Assembly (NCBI GenBank): GCA_947503285.1
Contig: CANNDD010000004.1
Location: 248,001 to 312,000 of the forward strand
Length of the DNA: 64,000 nucleotides
Direction of reading: 5' to 3'
DNA from: an uncultured Croceitalea sp.
Lineage (GTDB): Bacteria; Bacteroidota; Bacteroidia; Flavobacteriales; Flavobacteriaceae
The notes beneath the pieces were generated by a model, which saw only the letters and a list, made by a program, of their open reading frames with translations, searched no databases and was not told where the DNA came from. A program made the translations under genes and the position numbers. Every line of letters starts with the position of its first letter. The first letter of the stretch is position 1. Below are positions 35,504 through 44,868 of the stretch, piece by piece.

Positions 35504-35541
35504 TTTTGTGTTTTTAGTTTAATAAATTGTTTTCAAAAATT

Positions 35542-36042
35542 TTATGCGTTCAAGGATGTCTTTAATTTCTCATCCTTTCTTTTGCCCCATGCATTTAGCA
35601 TCCAACTACTTTTTTCCAGCTCCCTGATGTAGGCACCAATTAAATCTATCGTTCCTTCATCGTTGATGCTTTCTGCCTTCTTTATGACTTTACTCATTTG
35701 CTTTAATAAGATACCGTGGGCAAAAAGAATTTCTTCGACCATTTTCTGGTCATTTAAATCAGACCCGCTTTCATTAATGGATGACTTTTCCAAATAGTTG
35801 CTGAAATTGCTCATCGGATGGTAACGTAGGGTTAAAATACGTTCTGCGATCTCATCGATTTTTATTCTGGCATCGGTATACAGGGTTTCAAATTTCTCAT
35901 GTAAATCAAAAAAGTTTTCCCCTGTAATGTTCCAATGGAAATTCCTTAATTTTTGGTAATACAAATGATAATCAGCCAGTAGTGTGTTCAATTCGTTGAC
36001 TACTGGTAATACTTGCTCTTCTTCTAAATTCAAATAATTCAT
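35542..36042 (-). CDS. dps: Dps ferritin-like DNA-protection protein
   Basis: The 166-aa protein has the Dps ferroxidase signature: FHWNITGENFFDLHEKFETLY with His, Asp and Glu positions, followed by DARIKIDEIAERI. Dps forms a 12-subunit shell that binds DNA, oxidises Fe(II) with H2O2 and protects the nucleoid. The length is typical. The upstream 227-bp gap to corA presumably holds the promoter. Confidence 0.92.
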   Translation of the reverse strand: MNYLNLEEEQVLPVVNELNTLLADYHLYYQKLRNFHWNITGENFFDLHEKFETLYTDARIKIDEIAERILTLRYHPMSNFSNYLEKSSINESGSDLNDQKMVEEILFAHGILLKQMSKVIKKAESINDEGTIDLIGAYIRELEKSSWMLNAWGKRKDEKLKTSLNA

Positions 36043-36269
36043 TTTTAGGTGTTTTATAACGCTGGGGTTTCCCCAGGGCCTAGTTCAAAAAATATGTTAT
36101 TGTTGGTAGTGAGGAAAATTTAACGTTGCTTACATAGTGCAACCACTTTTGGCGAATGCCTGTTTACTAGAACAGTAAACCAACACCCTTAATATAAGGG
36201 CATATGAAGATTTGTCAAGTGATTTAACAAGGTTTAACCCTTTGTAATGACCATTAACATAATAGTGTG

Positions 36270-37361
36270 TTAAAGCCAGTCTTTTTTCTTAAAGTAAATT
36301 AACAGTCCTAAGAAAATCAATATAAAAACGCCCCATAAATAGTAGTATCCGTTTTCTGTGTGAAGTTCAGGCATGTTATCAAAATTCATCCCATAAATAC
36401 CGGCAATGAAGGTCAGGGGAATAAAAATGGAAGCTATGACCGTGAGTACCTTCATTACCTCATTCATTTTATTGCTCATATTGGTCATGTACATTTCCAT
36501 AAGGCTGGTCGACATTTCCCTATAGAGCATGATATCCTCATTGATTTCAGAACAATGGTCAAAAGTATCACGAAGAAAAAGTTTGGTCTCTTTTTTTATT
36601 AAAGGATGTTCAGAAATAATAAGCCTATTGATCAACTCCTTTACGGGGAATATCCACTTTCGAATCCGTAAAATTTCTTTCTTCAACAATTGGATTTTAT
36701 TGGCCACATCTTTTCTGGGATTATCATACACCTCTTCTTCAAGTAATTCCAACTTATTCTTGATATCCTCTAAAACCACGAAATAATTATCCACTATGGC
36801 ATCCAACAATGCGAAGAACAGGTAATCGGCCCCTCGACTTCGAATTCTTCCAAATTTATTCTCAATCCTTTTGATTACCTCCCCAAATACGTCATCTTCC
36901 GTCTCTTGAAAAACCAATACGGAGTTTTCGACGAGGATCAGGGCTACGTGTTCAATGACCAATTGATAGTGTTCATCTAAATACAACATTTTAAAAACCC
37001 CAAAAACATAATCTTCATATTCATCGATTTTTGGCCGTTGCATGGTGTCGACCAAATCTTCAAGTAGTAGGTTGTTCAACTCAAACTTTCGTCCTATGGC
37101 CGCGATGGTTTCGACATCACTTATACCCACCACATCGATGAATGACGTTTGCTTGTTCTCAAAAATGGCACCCAGCATGTCGACGGATACACCTTTGGTT
37201 TGATACGCTGATTCGCTATAATTGATGGTCGTGATTGCCGTAACCTGTTTTCTACGATTGCCTATGTAGGTAATCGCACCAGGTGCCTCACCTAACTTTG
37301 ATTTAGAACGGAACGGTTTGATACCCTTCAACTTCGGTGACTTTATGATTTTTTTCGTCAT
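36270..37361 (-). CDS. corA: Magnesium/cobalt transporter CorA
   Basis: I chose ATG 37361 (MTKKIIKSPK), giving 363 aa; the frame extends 40 codons upstream with a hydrophobic, non-CorA-like stretch. The cytoplasmic funnel domain occupies about 1-290. Two C-terminal transmembrane helices flank the diagnostic YGMNF loop at about residue 327, preceded by IASIFIPLTFIAGI. The last residues are Lys-rich (KKKDWL), as in CorA. It is divergent from the DUF418 gene with starts 110 bp apart. Confidence 0.93.
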   Translation of the reverse strand: MTKKIIKSPKLKGIKPFRSKSKLGEAPGAITYIGNRRKQVTAITTINYSESAYQTKGVSVDMLGAIFENKQTSFIDVVGISDVETIAAIGRKFELNNLLLEDLVDTMQRPKIDEYEDYVFGVFKMLYLDEHYQLVIEHVALILVENSVLVFQETEDDVFGEVIKRIENKFGRIRSRGADYLFFALLDAIVDNYFVVLEDIKNKLELLEEEVYDNPRKDVANKIQLLKKEILRIRKWIFPVKELINRLIISEHPLIKKETKLFLRDTFDHCSEINEDIMLYREMSTSLMEMYMTNMSNKMNEVMKVLTVIASIFIPLTFIAGIYGMNFDNMPELHTENGYYYLWGVFILIFLGLLIYFKKKDWL

Positions 37362-37471
37362 GAATGCATTACCTTGTAGCTTACAATATACATTTAAAAA
37401 AATTTGCTTGTGAAAACTGTAACAAAAAAGTAGCGGACATAGTCTTATCAACAACATCAAGCAACCACCAT

Positions 37472-38698
37472 ATGTCAACAACGGCCAAAAATCAATCCAC
37501 CTTTCAAAGAATTGAAATTATAGATGCCCTACGGGGTTTTGCCTTAGCGGGAATTGTTTTCTGCCATATGCTCGAGAATTTCGTAGCCTCACCTTTACCG
37601 ATTTCTGTGATGGAATCGATGAACCCATCGATTTTAGACCAAGTGGCAAATGGGTTCGTAAGTTTTCTTTTTAGGGGGAAATTCTTTGCTTTATTCTCTT
37701 TTCTTTTTGGTTTGAGTTTTTACATTCAAATGGACAATGGAAGTAAACGCGGCACCAACTTTAGTGGTCGTTTTCTCTGGCGATTGATCCTCTTGTTCGC
37801 CATTGGTTTCATACATAGTATGTTCTATCGTGGTGATATCTTGACCCTTTATGCATTTTTGGGCGTTTTCTTAATCCCGTTTCATAAAATCAATAGTAAA
37901 TGGATTCTGGGTTTAGCAGCGATACTTTTTCTAGGGTTAGGTCGCTTCATCGTGTTCTATTTTACGAATGGTGAAGGCTTGCTAATGAAAGAGGAGTTGA
38001 CACCTGAGAGCCCCATGATTGCAGCGTATTTCGATGTATTGCGGCATGGCTCGATCACAGAGGTATTTGCCTCAAATGCCATTGAGGGTAATCTAAGTAA
38101 ATTCGAGTTTCAATTCGGAATCTTCTCAAGAGGCTATTTGACCTTTGGCTTTTTCTTATTAGGCCTCTATATAGGACGAATGGAATTTTTCAAAAACCAT
38201 TTTACGGAGAAGAAGTTCATAAAACATCTTTGGATAGGTGCTTTGATCCTTTTAGGAATTTCCGTCGTGGCAATGATCGCAACTTTCGCCGCTATGGGGC
38301 CGAATGTACAATTCAAGTCATGGACCGCAATGTTGGGCCTTACCTTCTTTGACTTAATGAATGTTGCAATGACGGTTTTAATCGTAGCCGTTTTTGTAAT
38401 TCTATATCAAAAGAACAAACCACAAAAGTTTTTGCAAAAGTTTATAGGCTATGGTAAAATGGCTTTGACCAACTACGTTTTTCAAAGTATTCTAGGGACC
38501 TTTATTTTCTTCGGATGGGGATTGGGCTATTTGACGAAAATACCCAATACCTATGTATTCTTGATGTCCATAATTGTAATTGCATTACAAATGTGGCTAA
38601 GCAACATATGGCTTAAATATTTCCAATATGGCCCATTGGAATGGACCTGGAGAAGCCTCACCTTCTTTAAATTAATGCCTTTAAGAAGAAAATCTTAG
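37472..38698 (+). CDS. DUF418 membrane protein (YeiB-like)
   Basis: From ATG 37472 (MSTTAKNQ) the protein is 408 aa; an upstream in-frame start at 37364 would overlap the corA start. Features are IEIIDALRGFALAGIVFCHM at the N-terminus, about eight to ten transmembrane helices, LRHGSITEVF in the middle, and a C-terminal DUF418 block with YGKMALTNYVFQSILGTFIFFGWGLG and FQYGPLEWTWRSLTF. The family is related to acyltransferase 3 membrane proteins; the substrate is unknown. Confidence 0.9.
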   Translation: MSTTAKNQSTFQRIEIIDALRGFALAGIVFCHMLENFVASPLPISVMESMNPSILDQVANGFVSFLFRGKFFALFSFLFGLSFYIQMDNGSKRGTNFSGRFLWRLILLFAIGFIHSMFYRGDILTLYAFLGVFLIPFHKINSKWILGLAAILFLGLGRFIVFYFTNGEGLLMKEELTPESPMIAAYFDVLRHGSITEVFASNAIEGNLSKFEFQFGIFSRGYLTFGFFLLGLYIGRMEFFKNHFTEKKFIKHLWIGALILLGISVVAMIATFAAMGPNVQFKSWTAMLGLTFFDLMNVAMTVLIVAVFVILYQKNKPQKFLQKFIGYGKMALTNYVFQSILGTFIFFGWGLGYLTKIPNTYVFLMSIIVIALQMWLSNIWLKYFQYGPLEWTWRSLTFFKLMPLRRKS

Positions 38699-38699
38699 C

Positions 38700-40163
38700 T
38701 TAAAGTCCACTTATGTAACTTCCATACATATCCTTAAAGCGCACCCCATCAGACATTCGGTATTTACTCAGTTTTTTATGGGCGACCAGACCCCATAAAG
38801 CCAATTCTTTCATAAAATAACCGTCCTTTTTATCCAAATCGGGGTGATGCTCTTTTACCAGTTGATGTAAAGGAGTCACAGCGTCTAATTTAGATTTGTA
38901 GGTATTATCATCATCCTCATCCAATAATTCCAATGCCTCTTTATCAAAAAACCATGAGATCAATTCATCATAGGGGGTTTCCGCGTCTTTATGTTCCAGT
39001 TTATTGATTTTAGGGAATAAGTTGGGAAACAGTGTTTTAATTGCGTCATCAATCAAATTTTCGGCTACGAACGCAGCGCCCTCTTGCTCCCCTTCATAGA
39101 CCAATTCTATTTTACCTGTAATAGCAGGTACCACACCCATAAAATCACTTAAGCGAATGATGGTATCGTTTTCTCCCGACTTTAAAATTCTTCGTTCCGC
39201 GGTGCTCAGTAGATTTTCAAAGGCGGTAATGCTCATTCGGGCACTAACACCACTCTTTGCATCTACATATTCACTATCCCTCGCTTCAAAACTAATCTGC
39301 TCTAACAGATCCATGGCCAATTCGGGCACATGAACCAAATCAGATTGTCTTGTATCTAAATTCGCCTCTTGTTTGGTAATTCGTTTTGCCGTAGCAATAT
39401 CTTCTGGGTAATGCGTTAGAATTTGAGAACCGATCCTGTCTTTTAACGGTGTAACAATGCTTCCCCTATTCGTATAGTCTTCAGGATTTGCCGTAAAGAT
39501 AAATTGCAAATCCAAAGGCAAGCGGAGTTTAAACCCCCTAATCTGTATGTCACCTTCTTGCAGAATGTTAAATAACGATACTTGAATACGTGCCTGAAGA
39601 TCAGGTAATTCATTGATTACGAAAATACAACGGTTCGCTCGGGGAATCATTCCGAAATGAATGACCCTATCATCGGCATAGCTTAATTTTAAGTTTGCGG
39701 CTTTAATGGGGTCTACATCACCTATCAAATCGGCCACGGTGACATCAGGGGTAGCCAGTTTTTCATAGAAACGGTCACCACGATGCAGCCACTCAATAGG
39801 GGTGTCATCACCTTTTTCTTTGATCAGTTCAATAGCAAAACGAGACATTGGTTGCAGTGGGTCATCATGGATTTCAGAACCTTGCACTACGGGTATGTAT
39901 TCATCCAATAAGTTAACCATTAACCTGGCCAAACGTGTTTTTGCCTGCCCCCTCAGCCCTAATAAATTGATATTATGCCTTGAAAGGATAGCCCTTTCCA
40001 ATTCTGGAATAACCGAATTTTCATAACCCCAGACACCTTCGAAGATATTCTCGTTCTTTTGAATTTTTGCAATCAAGTTATCGCGAAGCTCATCTTTAAT
40101 ACGCTTTGATTGAAAGCCTGCCTTTTTAAGTTGCCCTAAGGTCTTTATTTGTTCTATTTTCAT
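38700..40163 (-). CDS. MoxR/ChlI-like AAA+ ATPase with altered Walker B
   Basis: The 487-aa protein has Walker A GLRGQAKTRLAR (about residue 69), sensor-1 FIFTANPEDYTNRGS, and an Arg-finger region PLKDRIGS, as in MoxR and magnesium-chelatase subunits. The Walker B region reads CIFVINELPDL, with Asn in place of the usual first Asp and Glu kept. Such ATPases pair with VWA proteins to remodel or load cofactors into targets; here the VWA gene is 67 bp upstream on the same strand. It is not a chlorophyll gene, since no other tetrapyrrole chelatase gene is near. Confidence 0.87.
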   Translation of the reverse strand: MKIEQIKTLGQLKKAGFQSKRIKDELRDNLIAKIQKNENIFEGVWGYENSVIPELERAILSRHNINLLGLRGQAKTRLARLMVNLLDEYIPVVQGSEIHDDPLQPMSRFAIELIKEKGDDTPIEWLHRGDRFYEKLATPDVTVADLIGDVDPIKAANLKLSYADDRVIHFGMIPRANRCIFVINELPDLQARIQVSLFNILQEGDIQIRGFKLRLPLDLQFIFTANPEDYTNRGSIVTPLKDRIGSQILTHYPEDIATAKRITKQEANLDTRQSDLVHVPELAMDLLEQISFEARDSEYVDAKSGVSARMSITAFENLLSTAERRILKSGENDTIIRLSDFMGVVPAITGKIELVYEGEQEGAAFVAENLIDDAIKTLFPNLFPKINKLEHKDAETPYDELISWFFDKEALELLDEDDDNTYKSKLDAVTPLHQLVKEHHPDLDKKDGYFMKELALWGLVAHKKLSKYRMSDGVRFKDMYGSYISGL

Positions 40164-40230
40164 ATTTTTCTTGAAACTGGAAGTATAGACAAGAATAAAA
40201 ACGTCTTATACCTTACTTCTTTAGTCTGTT

Positions 40231-41397
40231 TTACTTTATTCTTTTTCTTCTGTTATTTTCGTAGTCCTCAAAAATCATTTCGCCTAACCCTTTTAAACCG
40301 GTATAAAATGCCTTTCCTTTATTGGCTTGCGTAAACTCTCGTATAAACTGCATTAAATACGGGTCTTGTGCTATCATAAACGTAGTAATGGGAATGTGTA
40401 ATTTTCTGGCTTGGGATGCCATAGCATAGCACTTCTCCACAATATAATCGTCTAAACCAACGCTGTTTTTGTAATACGTGCCATCTGGCATTCGCAAGCA
40501 GCTCGGTTTGCCGTCGGTAATCATAAAGATTTGCTTATTGGTGTTTCGTTTTCTGCGCAACATATCCATTGCCAACTGCAGACCGGCAACCGTATTGGTA
40601 TGATAGGGACCGACTTTTAGGTATGGTAGGTCTTTAATGGGTATAGGCCAAGCATCGTTGCCGAAAACCAAGATATCCAAAGTATCTTTCGGGTATCTTG
40701 TGGTAATCAATTCTGCCAAGGCCATGGCTACTTTTTTTGCAGGTGTAATACGATCTTCCCCATACAAAATCATACTATGACTAATATCTATCATCAGTAC
40801 CGTACTCATTTGGGCCTTGTATTGGGTATCTTCAACAACTAAATCACCTTCATCCAACATAAAGTTTCCAATACCATGGTTGATTTGGGCATTTTTAAGA
40901 CTTTCAGTCATTGATATGCGGTCTAGACCATCACCATAACGGTATTCCCTAAACTCGCCTGTATGCTCATCTCCCCTGCCCGATTTACCTGTTTTATGAT
41001 TGCCAGAGCCACTACGCTTGATTTTACCGAAAATTTGATCCAAAGCGCGTTGGCGAATCATTCGTTCTAATTTGGCAGTTATGGATATCGTGCCTTTGCC
41101 AGATCCTTCATCACCATCTTCACCGTCTTCCCCCATATTACCACCACCATCTTCAAATTCTTCACGTATATATCCCTTGGCCTTTAAATCTTCGATAAAG
41201 TCATCAATGGTATACGCTTCTGTAGTAAGCTCATATTCCTTGTCCAGTTCCCGCAACCAATCGATTGCCTCATCAAAATCACCAGAGGTGTGCGTAATCA
41301 ATTCTTGAAAAATCTCAAAAAGTTTTTCAAAGGGGGATAGATTCGGAGCTTCGTAAGATGTAAAGCGAAATCCTTTTCTCAAATTCATAGCCATCAC
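40231..41397 (-). CDS. VWA-domain partner of the AAA+ ATPase
   Basis: The 388-aa protein has an N-terminal helical region (about 1-75), an acidic Gly-rich linker (EDGGGNMGEDGEDGDEGSG) and a C-terminal von Willebrand A domain from about residue 195 with an intact MIDAS motif (MIDISHSM, DxSxS), then FGNDAWPI and MITDGKPSCLR. The linker and domain order resemble ChlD/CobT and YehP-type MoxR partners. It is transcribed just before the AAA+ gene. The target of the pair is unknown. Confidence 0.87.
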   Translation of the reverse strand: MMAMNLRKGFRFTSYEAPNLSPFEKLFEIFQELITHTSGDFDEAIDWLRELDKEYELTTEAYTIDDFIEDLKAKGYIREEFEDGGGNMGEDGEDGDEGSGKGTISITAKLERMIRQRALDQIFGKIKRSGSGNHKTGKSGRGDEHTGEFREYRYGDGLDRISMTESLKNAQINHGIGNFMLDEGDLVVEDTQYKAQMSTVLMIDISHSMILYGEDRITPAKKVAMALAELITTRYPKDTLDILVFGNDAWPIPIKDLPYLKVGPYHTNTVAGLQLAMDMLRRKRNTNKQIFMITDGKPSCLRMPDGTYYKNSVGLDDYIVEKCYAMASQARKLHIPITTFMIAQDPYLMQFIREFTQANKGKAFYTGLKGLGEMIFEDYENNRRKRIK

Positions 41398-41471
41398 ATA
41401 AAATTAACACATTCTATATTCATGACCTTTGCTTTAAAGAAAACTTAACGGTTTCGTTTAAGTTTGCAGCT

Positions 41472-42278
41472 ATGGAACGAGAATTATGTCTTGGCTTTTA
41501 TAGGACACCTTCATTGTGGATAAATACACAATTCGGAATTTCCCAATTCAGGTTTCCAGAATTGGATTTTACCATTTTCAAGGCTTTACCGATTCCTGAA
41601 CGCTTGCGAATAGGACATAAAATGGAACATGTTTTTGCGCAATTAATTCAGTTTTCAGAGGATTGGGACCTCATTGCCAAAAACCTCTTGGTAGACAAAA
41701 ACAAAGAGCGTATCGGCGAACTTGACTTTTTGATTCGTCATAAACCCACTGCTACCAGTTATCATGTGGAATTAGCCTATAAATTCTACATTATCAATCC
41801 TCGGATTACCGAACCAATGCATCGTTTAATGGGGCCAAACAAGGGCGATATGTTCTATACCAAATTGGATAAACTAAAAGGGAAGCAATTTCCTTTACTT
41901 TTTAATGAAGAACTGAACCCAAAGCTTGAAAGTTTAGATTTGAATTTGAATGAAATTCGGCAAGAGGCCTGCTTTAAGGCTCAACTATTCAAACCCTATG
42001 GGGCAAATGCGACTAACATTAGACCTTTAAATAAAAATTGCATTCAAGGGAGTTGGATTCGGTTTGAGGATTTCAATACCCAAGAATTTAAAAACTTTGA
42101 ATATTATATTCCCTACAAACAAGAATGGATTTTAGTACCGTCAACAAAGCGAACATATGTTTCGCACTACGAGACTTTATTGGATATTAATTTTAGAATG
42201 TTGAAAGAAAATGCGCCTATGCTCTGGTTAAAAAGACCTTCTGGAGAAATTGAAAAACTATTCGTTGTTTGGTGGTGA
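41472..42278 (+). CDS. DUF1853 protein
   Basis: The 268-aa soluble protein shows the DUF1853 pattern: an RLRIGHKMEHVFAQLIQFS segment near residue 48, then KERIGELDFLIRHKPTATSYHVELAYKFYI near residue 85, where the E-L-D-F and H-x-E-x-A-Y-K acidic set resembles a PD-(D/E)xK nuclease-like core. That similarity is my inference. It is divergent from the AAA+/VWA pair by 74 bp, and its last 21 bp overlap the convergent NTF2-like gene. Confidence 0.8.
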   Translation: MERELCLGFYRTPSLWINTQFGISQFRFPELDFTIFKALPIPERLRIGHKMEHVFAQLIQFSEDWDLIAKNLLVDKNKERIGELDFLIRHKPTATSYHVELAYKFYIINPRITEPMHRLMGPNKGDMFYTKLDKLKGKQFPLLFNEELNPKLESLDLNLNEIRQEACFKAQLFKPYGANATNIRPLNKNCIQGSWIRFEDFNTQEFKNFEYYIPYKQEWILVPSTKRTYVSHYETLLDINFRMLKENAPMLWLKRPSGEIEKLFVVWW

Positions 42279-43208
42279 GGTGTTATAAATGATTTTCTTA
42301 ATCTTTAAGACCCCTTCTTTCGAATCAAAAACAAAGAGGTTTTTTGTTTTAAATTCAAACGGGCGGGTCCCATCTTTTGGGTAGAAGGTTCCTGTGACTT
42401 CGCCGCGCATTAATACCACATCTTCATAGGTCTCTATTTCAACAATTTTGTGTTGCATTTCAGCACTACCGTATTGACGCTGCTCATTTAAATACACTCG
42501 CAATGCCCCTTTACCAAAGTTTACTTGGCTACCAGGAGCCATATGAACAACAGCATCATCGTATACCTCAAGTTGCTCTTCGACAGTTAGTGCATTGCTA
42601 TCAAGAACGGCCAAAATTTTCTCAATCTGCATTCTTAATGGCATACTTTCATACTTTACCAATCGCACAAAAGTACCTTCATAAAAAAGTCCCGTTGGAG
42701 AATTGTCCAAGCTGTACTGAATCGATGTCATATGGTATGAATCTTTGGTAAGCCACTTGTAATCATATATTCTGTAGGTATCTTTTGGTTCGCCTTCAAA
42801 ACTGATTTTGAGTTTCACATCGCCCTTCTCAGAAACACTACCTTCTCCCACTCCCGCCCTAAGTTCACCAAAATTTGATAAATGGCGTACTTCTTTTGTA
42901 ACCGGATTGTATGACCAAAAAATATGTCCATTGGGTTCTGGCCCATCAATAATTGAAAGCAAACTGTTCTTTGTATTCACTGGTGAAGAAATGGTATGGT
43001 GTTGCGGTATGGTGATGGTTTCGGTTGCACCGCCCCAATTTTGAGTCCATTTATCATCTTTAAGGGTCCATTCCCCTATGAAATTCCGAAAAGGGTTTTC
43101 AGAACTGTTCACCTCATGCTTTCCGTTAGTTTCGAATTCAATTTTACCCTTTTGACAAAAACTATTGAAAACAAATAGAAATATCAGGGCGGTAACACTA
43201 TATTTCAT
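42258..43208 (-). CDS. Secreted protein: lipocalin-like (DUF1579-type) + NTF2-like domain
   Basis: The 316-aa protein has a signal peptide (about 1-18, NSFCQ), a beta-rich domain at about 35-190 with FRNFIGEWTLKDDKWTQNW and HIFWSYNPVTKEVRHLSNFG, and an NTF2/SnoaL-like domain at about 200-312 (LEVYDDAVVHMAPGSQVNFGKGALRVYLNEQ). It is the third gene of an operon of NTF2-like proteins, 10 bp after the second. Such domains bind small hydrophobic ligands or act as simple lyases or isomerases; nothing here names a ligand. Confidence 0.72.
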   Translation of the reverse strand: MKYSVTALIFLFVFNSFCQKGKIEFETNGKHEVNSSENPFRNFIGEWTLKDDKWTQNWGGATETITIPQHHTISSPVNTKNSLLSIIDGPEPNGHIFWSYNPVTKEVRHLSNFGELRAGVGEGSVSEKGDVKLKISFEGEPKDTYRIYDYKWLTKDSYHMTSIQYSLDNSPTGLFYEGTFVRLVKYESMPLRMQIEKILAVLDSNALTVEEQLEVYDDAVVHMAPGSQVNFGKGALRVYLNEQRQYGSAEMQHKIVEIETYEDVVLMRGEVTGTFYPKDGTRPFEFKTKNLFVFDSKEGVLKIKKIIYNTSPPNNE

Positions 43209-43218
43209 AATCCTTTTT

Positions 43219-44139
43219 TTATTCTTTGGTTGATGCGGGCATGCTATGATTGATCATCTGTCTATAAATTTTAATCGTACCTTCTTGCATCCGTTTATAT
43301 AGTGTCAATCCCTTACCTTTAATATAGGATGGCTTTCCTTCCCAGGTCCATTCCACGTAATACTCCCCAAATTTCAGTGCATGATTACCCATATCAATCA
43401 CTTTTACAATTTTGGTCATTAAGGAATCCATCGGAACACGTCCGTTATTATGAACGTTAAAGTATTCCGTGATTTTTTCTTTTCCGATAAATGGCGGGTC
43501 ATAATAGGTCATATAGATAGCATCATCAGCATATGATTTCAATTGTGTTTTGGTGTCACCTGAAAATACAGCCTTGTGAGAAAACTTTCTAGCTTCTTCG
43601 ATATCTTTTTTCCATTGGGTATTGACTTTAATAGGTTCTAGACCTAGAACATCAATAGAAACGAAATTAAAATTTTCTGGCGCTGTATAACTTGACCCTC
43701 CCCAAACATGCGCCATAATTTTTGGTACCCCATTACCATTAAATTTCCAATAGGTCATATACTTTCCAACATATTCAAAGTCTTTTTCTTTGGGCGTACT
43801 GTACTCATGGGTATAGGTGCCAAGTTCGATGAAATGGTTCTTCAAATCAACTATCTCAAAAGGTTCTTTTGTAAATTTCGAGGTGTTCGTCTTTTCAAAA
43901 AACTGCATATAATACGCCCTGACTTTTGAATTGCCGCGAATCGACATATGATACTCCGGCATAAGGGTAGCTTCAACATCAAAAATGGAAAGGGTTTCTT
44001 TTAAAGATTCCCCTTCTATTGATTTTGCCAACTTTTGACTTTGCTTTGTTATTAGTTCCGTTCTTTTATCGGCTTGTTGAAAAGCAAAAGCACTTTTAGC
44101 TAAGATTAGTACCAAAATGGTGTAGCTTATTTTTTTCAT
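43219..44139 (-). CDS. Secreted tandem NTF2-like protein
   Basis: I chose ATG 44139, which gives a signal peptide (MKKISYTILVLILAKSAFAFQ) and 306 aa; the frame runs 51 codons further upstream into the previous gene. Two SnoaL-type halves are visible: about 30-150 (LFDVEATLMPEYHMSIRG-like start, ending KFTKEPFEIVDLKNHF) and about 180-300 (SYADDAIYMTYYDPPFIGKEKITEYF, then KIYRQMINH). It is 13 bp after the lipoprotein gene and 10 bp before the third gene, so all three are one transcript. Confidence 0.75.
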   Translation of the reverse strand: MKKISYTILVLILAKSAFAFQQADKRTELITKQSQKLAKSIEGESLKETLSIFDVEATLMPEYHMSIRGNSKVRAYYMQFFEKTNTSKFTKEPFEIVDLKNHFIELGTYTHEYSTPKEKDFEYVGKYMTYWKFNGNGVPKIMAHVWGGSSYTAPENFNFVSIDVLGLEPIKVNTQWKKDIEEARKFSHKAVFSGDTKTQLKSYADDAIYMTYYDPPFIGKEKITEYFNVHNNGRVPMDSLMTKIVKVIDMGNHALKFGEYYVEWTWEGKPSYIKGKGLTLYKRMQEGTIKIYRQMINHSMPASTKE

Positions 44140-44152
44140 CACTATTTGGTTT

Positions 44153-44653
44153 TTAATCTTGATAGGGCTGAATAATCTCATGAATGGTGGCCCAACCTGT
44201 CGGGCTTTCATCGTAGCGCTGCAAAATAATGAGGGTACGCCCCCTAAATACAAATGGATCATCGCCATTTTTGGGAATAAGTCGTAGCCCAAAAAGCATC
44301 TGTTTTATGACCAAATCTTTTTTAAGTAGAAATAACTCTTCTTGCTTTTCATTTAAAAACTCAAGGTCAAAATTAGCCATGGTTTCCCTTAGTCCGTCTA
44401 AAACAGCCTCACGGCCAACCTTAAGGTTATTGTAACCCAATGCTTTGACTACGTCTGGATGGTGGTACAATTTAATGGTTTCAACATCGCCTTTTTTAAA
44501 AGCTTCTCGTACGGCAAGTCCTGTTGCTGTAATTTGTTCAACAACTTCTTCTCTGTCCGGTTTTTTTTCTTCAATAATTTCACCTATATCATTACAAGAA
44601 GTCACTATCACAAGTACTAAAACATTAAGCGCTACAATCCATTTTTTATTCAT
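44153..44653 (-). CDS. NTF2-like lipoprotein
   Basis: The 166-aa protein has a lipoprotein signal peptide (LVLVIVTSCNDIG, Cys at residue 20). The mature part is an NTF2/SnoaL-like domain: AVREAFKKGDVETIKLYHHPDVVKAL, NLKVGREAVLDGLRE, and FRGRTLIILQRYDESPTGWATIHE. It is the first gene of the three-gene NTF2-like operon. Its promoter must lie in the 215-bp region shared with the divergent LytS gene. Confidence 0.8.
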   Translation of the reverse strand: MNKKWIVALNVLVLVIVTSCNDIGEIIEEKKPDREEVVEQITATGLAVREAFKKGDVETIKLYHHPDVVKALGYNNLKVGREAVLDGLRETMANFDLEFLNEKQEELFLLKKDLVIKQMLFGLRLIPKNGDDPFVFRGRTLIILQRYDESPTGWATIHEIIQPYQD

Positions 44654-44763
44654 GACTTTTACTGATTTCTACCAAAGAAAATTGAAACATCACCCTATTG
44701 AAAATGAGATTGTCTAGTGGTAGCAACTAAATGACAAGAGGCGGAAAGTAGGTTATATCAGGC

Positions 44764-44817
44764 GAAATTGACTAAAAACAGCCATTCGTCATTGATATGT
44801 TACCTGACGTCAATTTC
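44764..44817. promoter_or_regulatory. Inverted repeat in the divergent NTF2/LytS promoter region
   Basis: GAAATTGAC at 44764-44772 is mirrored by GTCAATTTC at 44809-44817, with 36 bp between, about four and a half helical turns centre to centre. It sits between the NTF2-like operon and the LytS/LytTR operon. A dimeric regulator site is possible, the obvious candidate being the LytTR protein at 45993, although LytTR sites are usually direct repeats. Confidence 0.4.
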
Positions 44818-44868
44818 AGAACATAAGTCATATCAACTCCTATCTTTTTAAGTATTTTTAAATAAAGT

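Noticed and set aside
38700-41397. Magnesium chelatase for chlorophyll or cobalamin
   Set aside because: The ATPase/VWA pair only shares the general ChlI/ChlD layout; no tetrapyrrole gene and no ChlH/CobN subunit is present.
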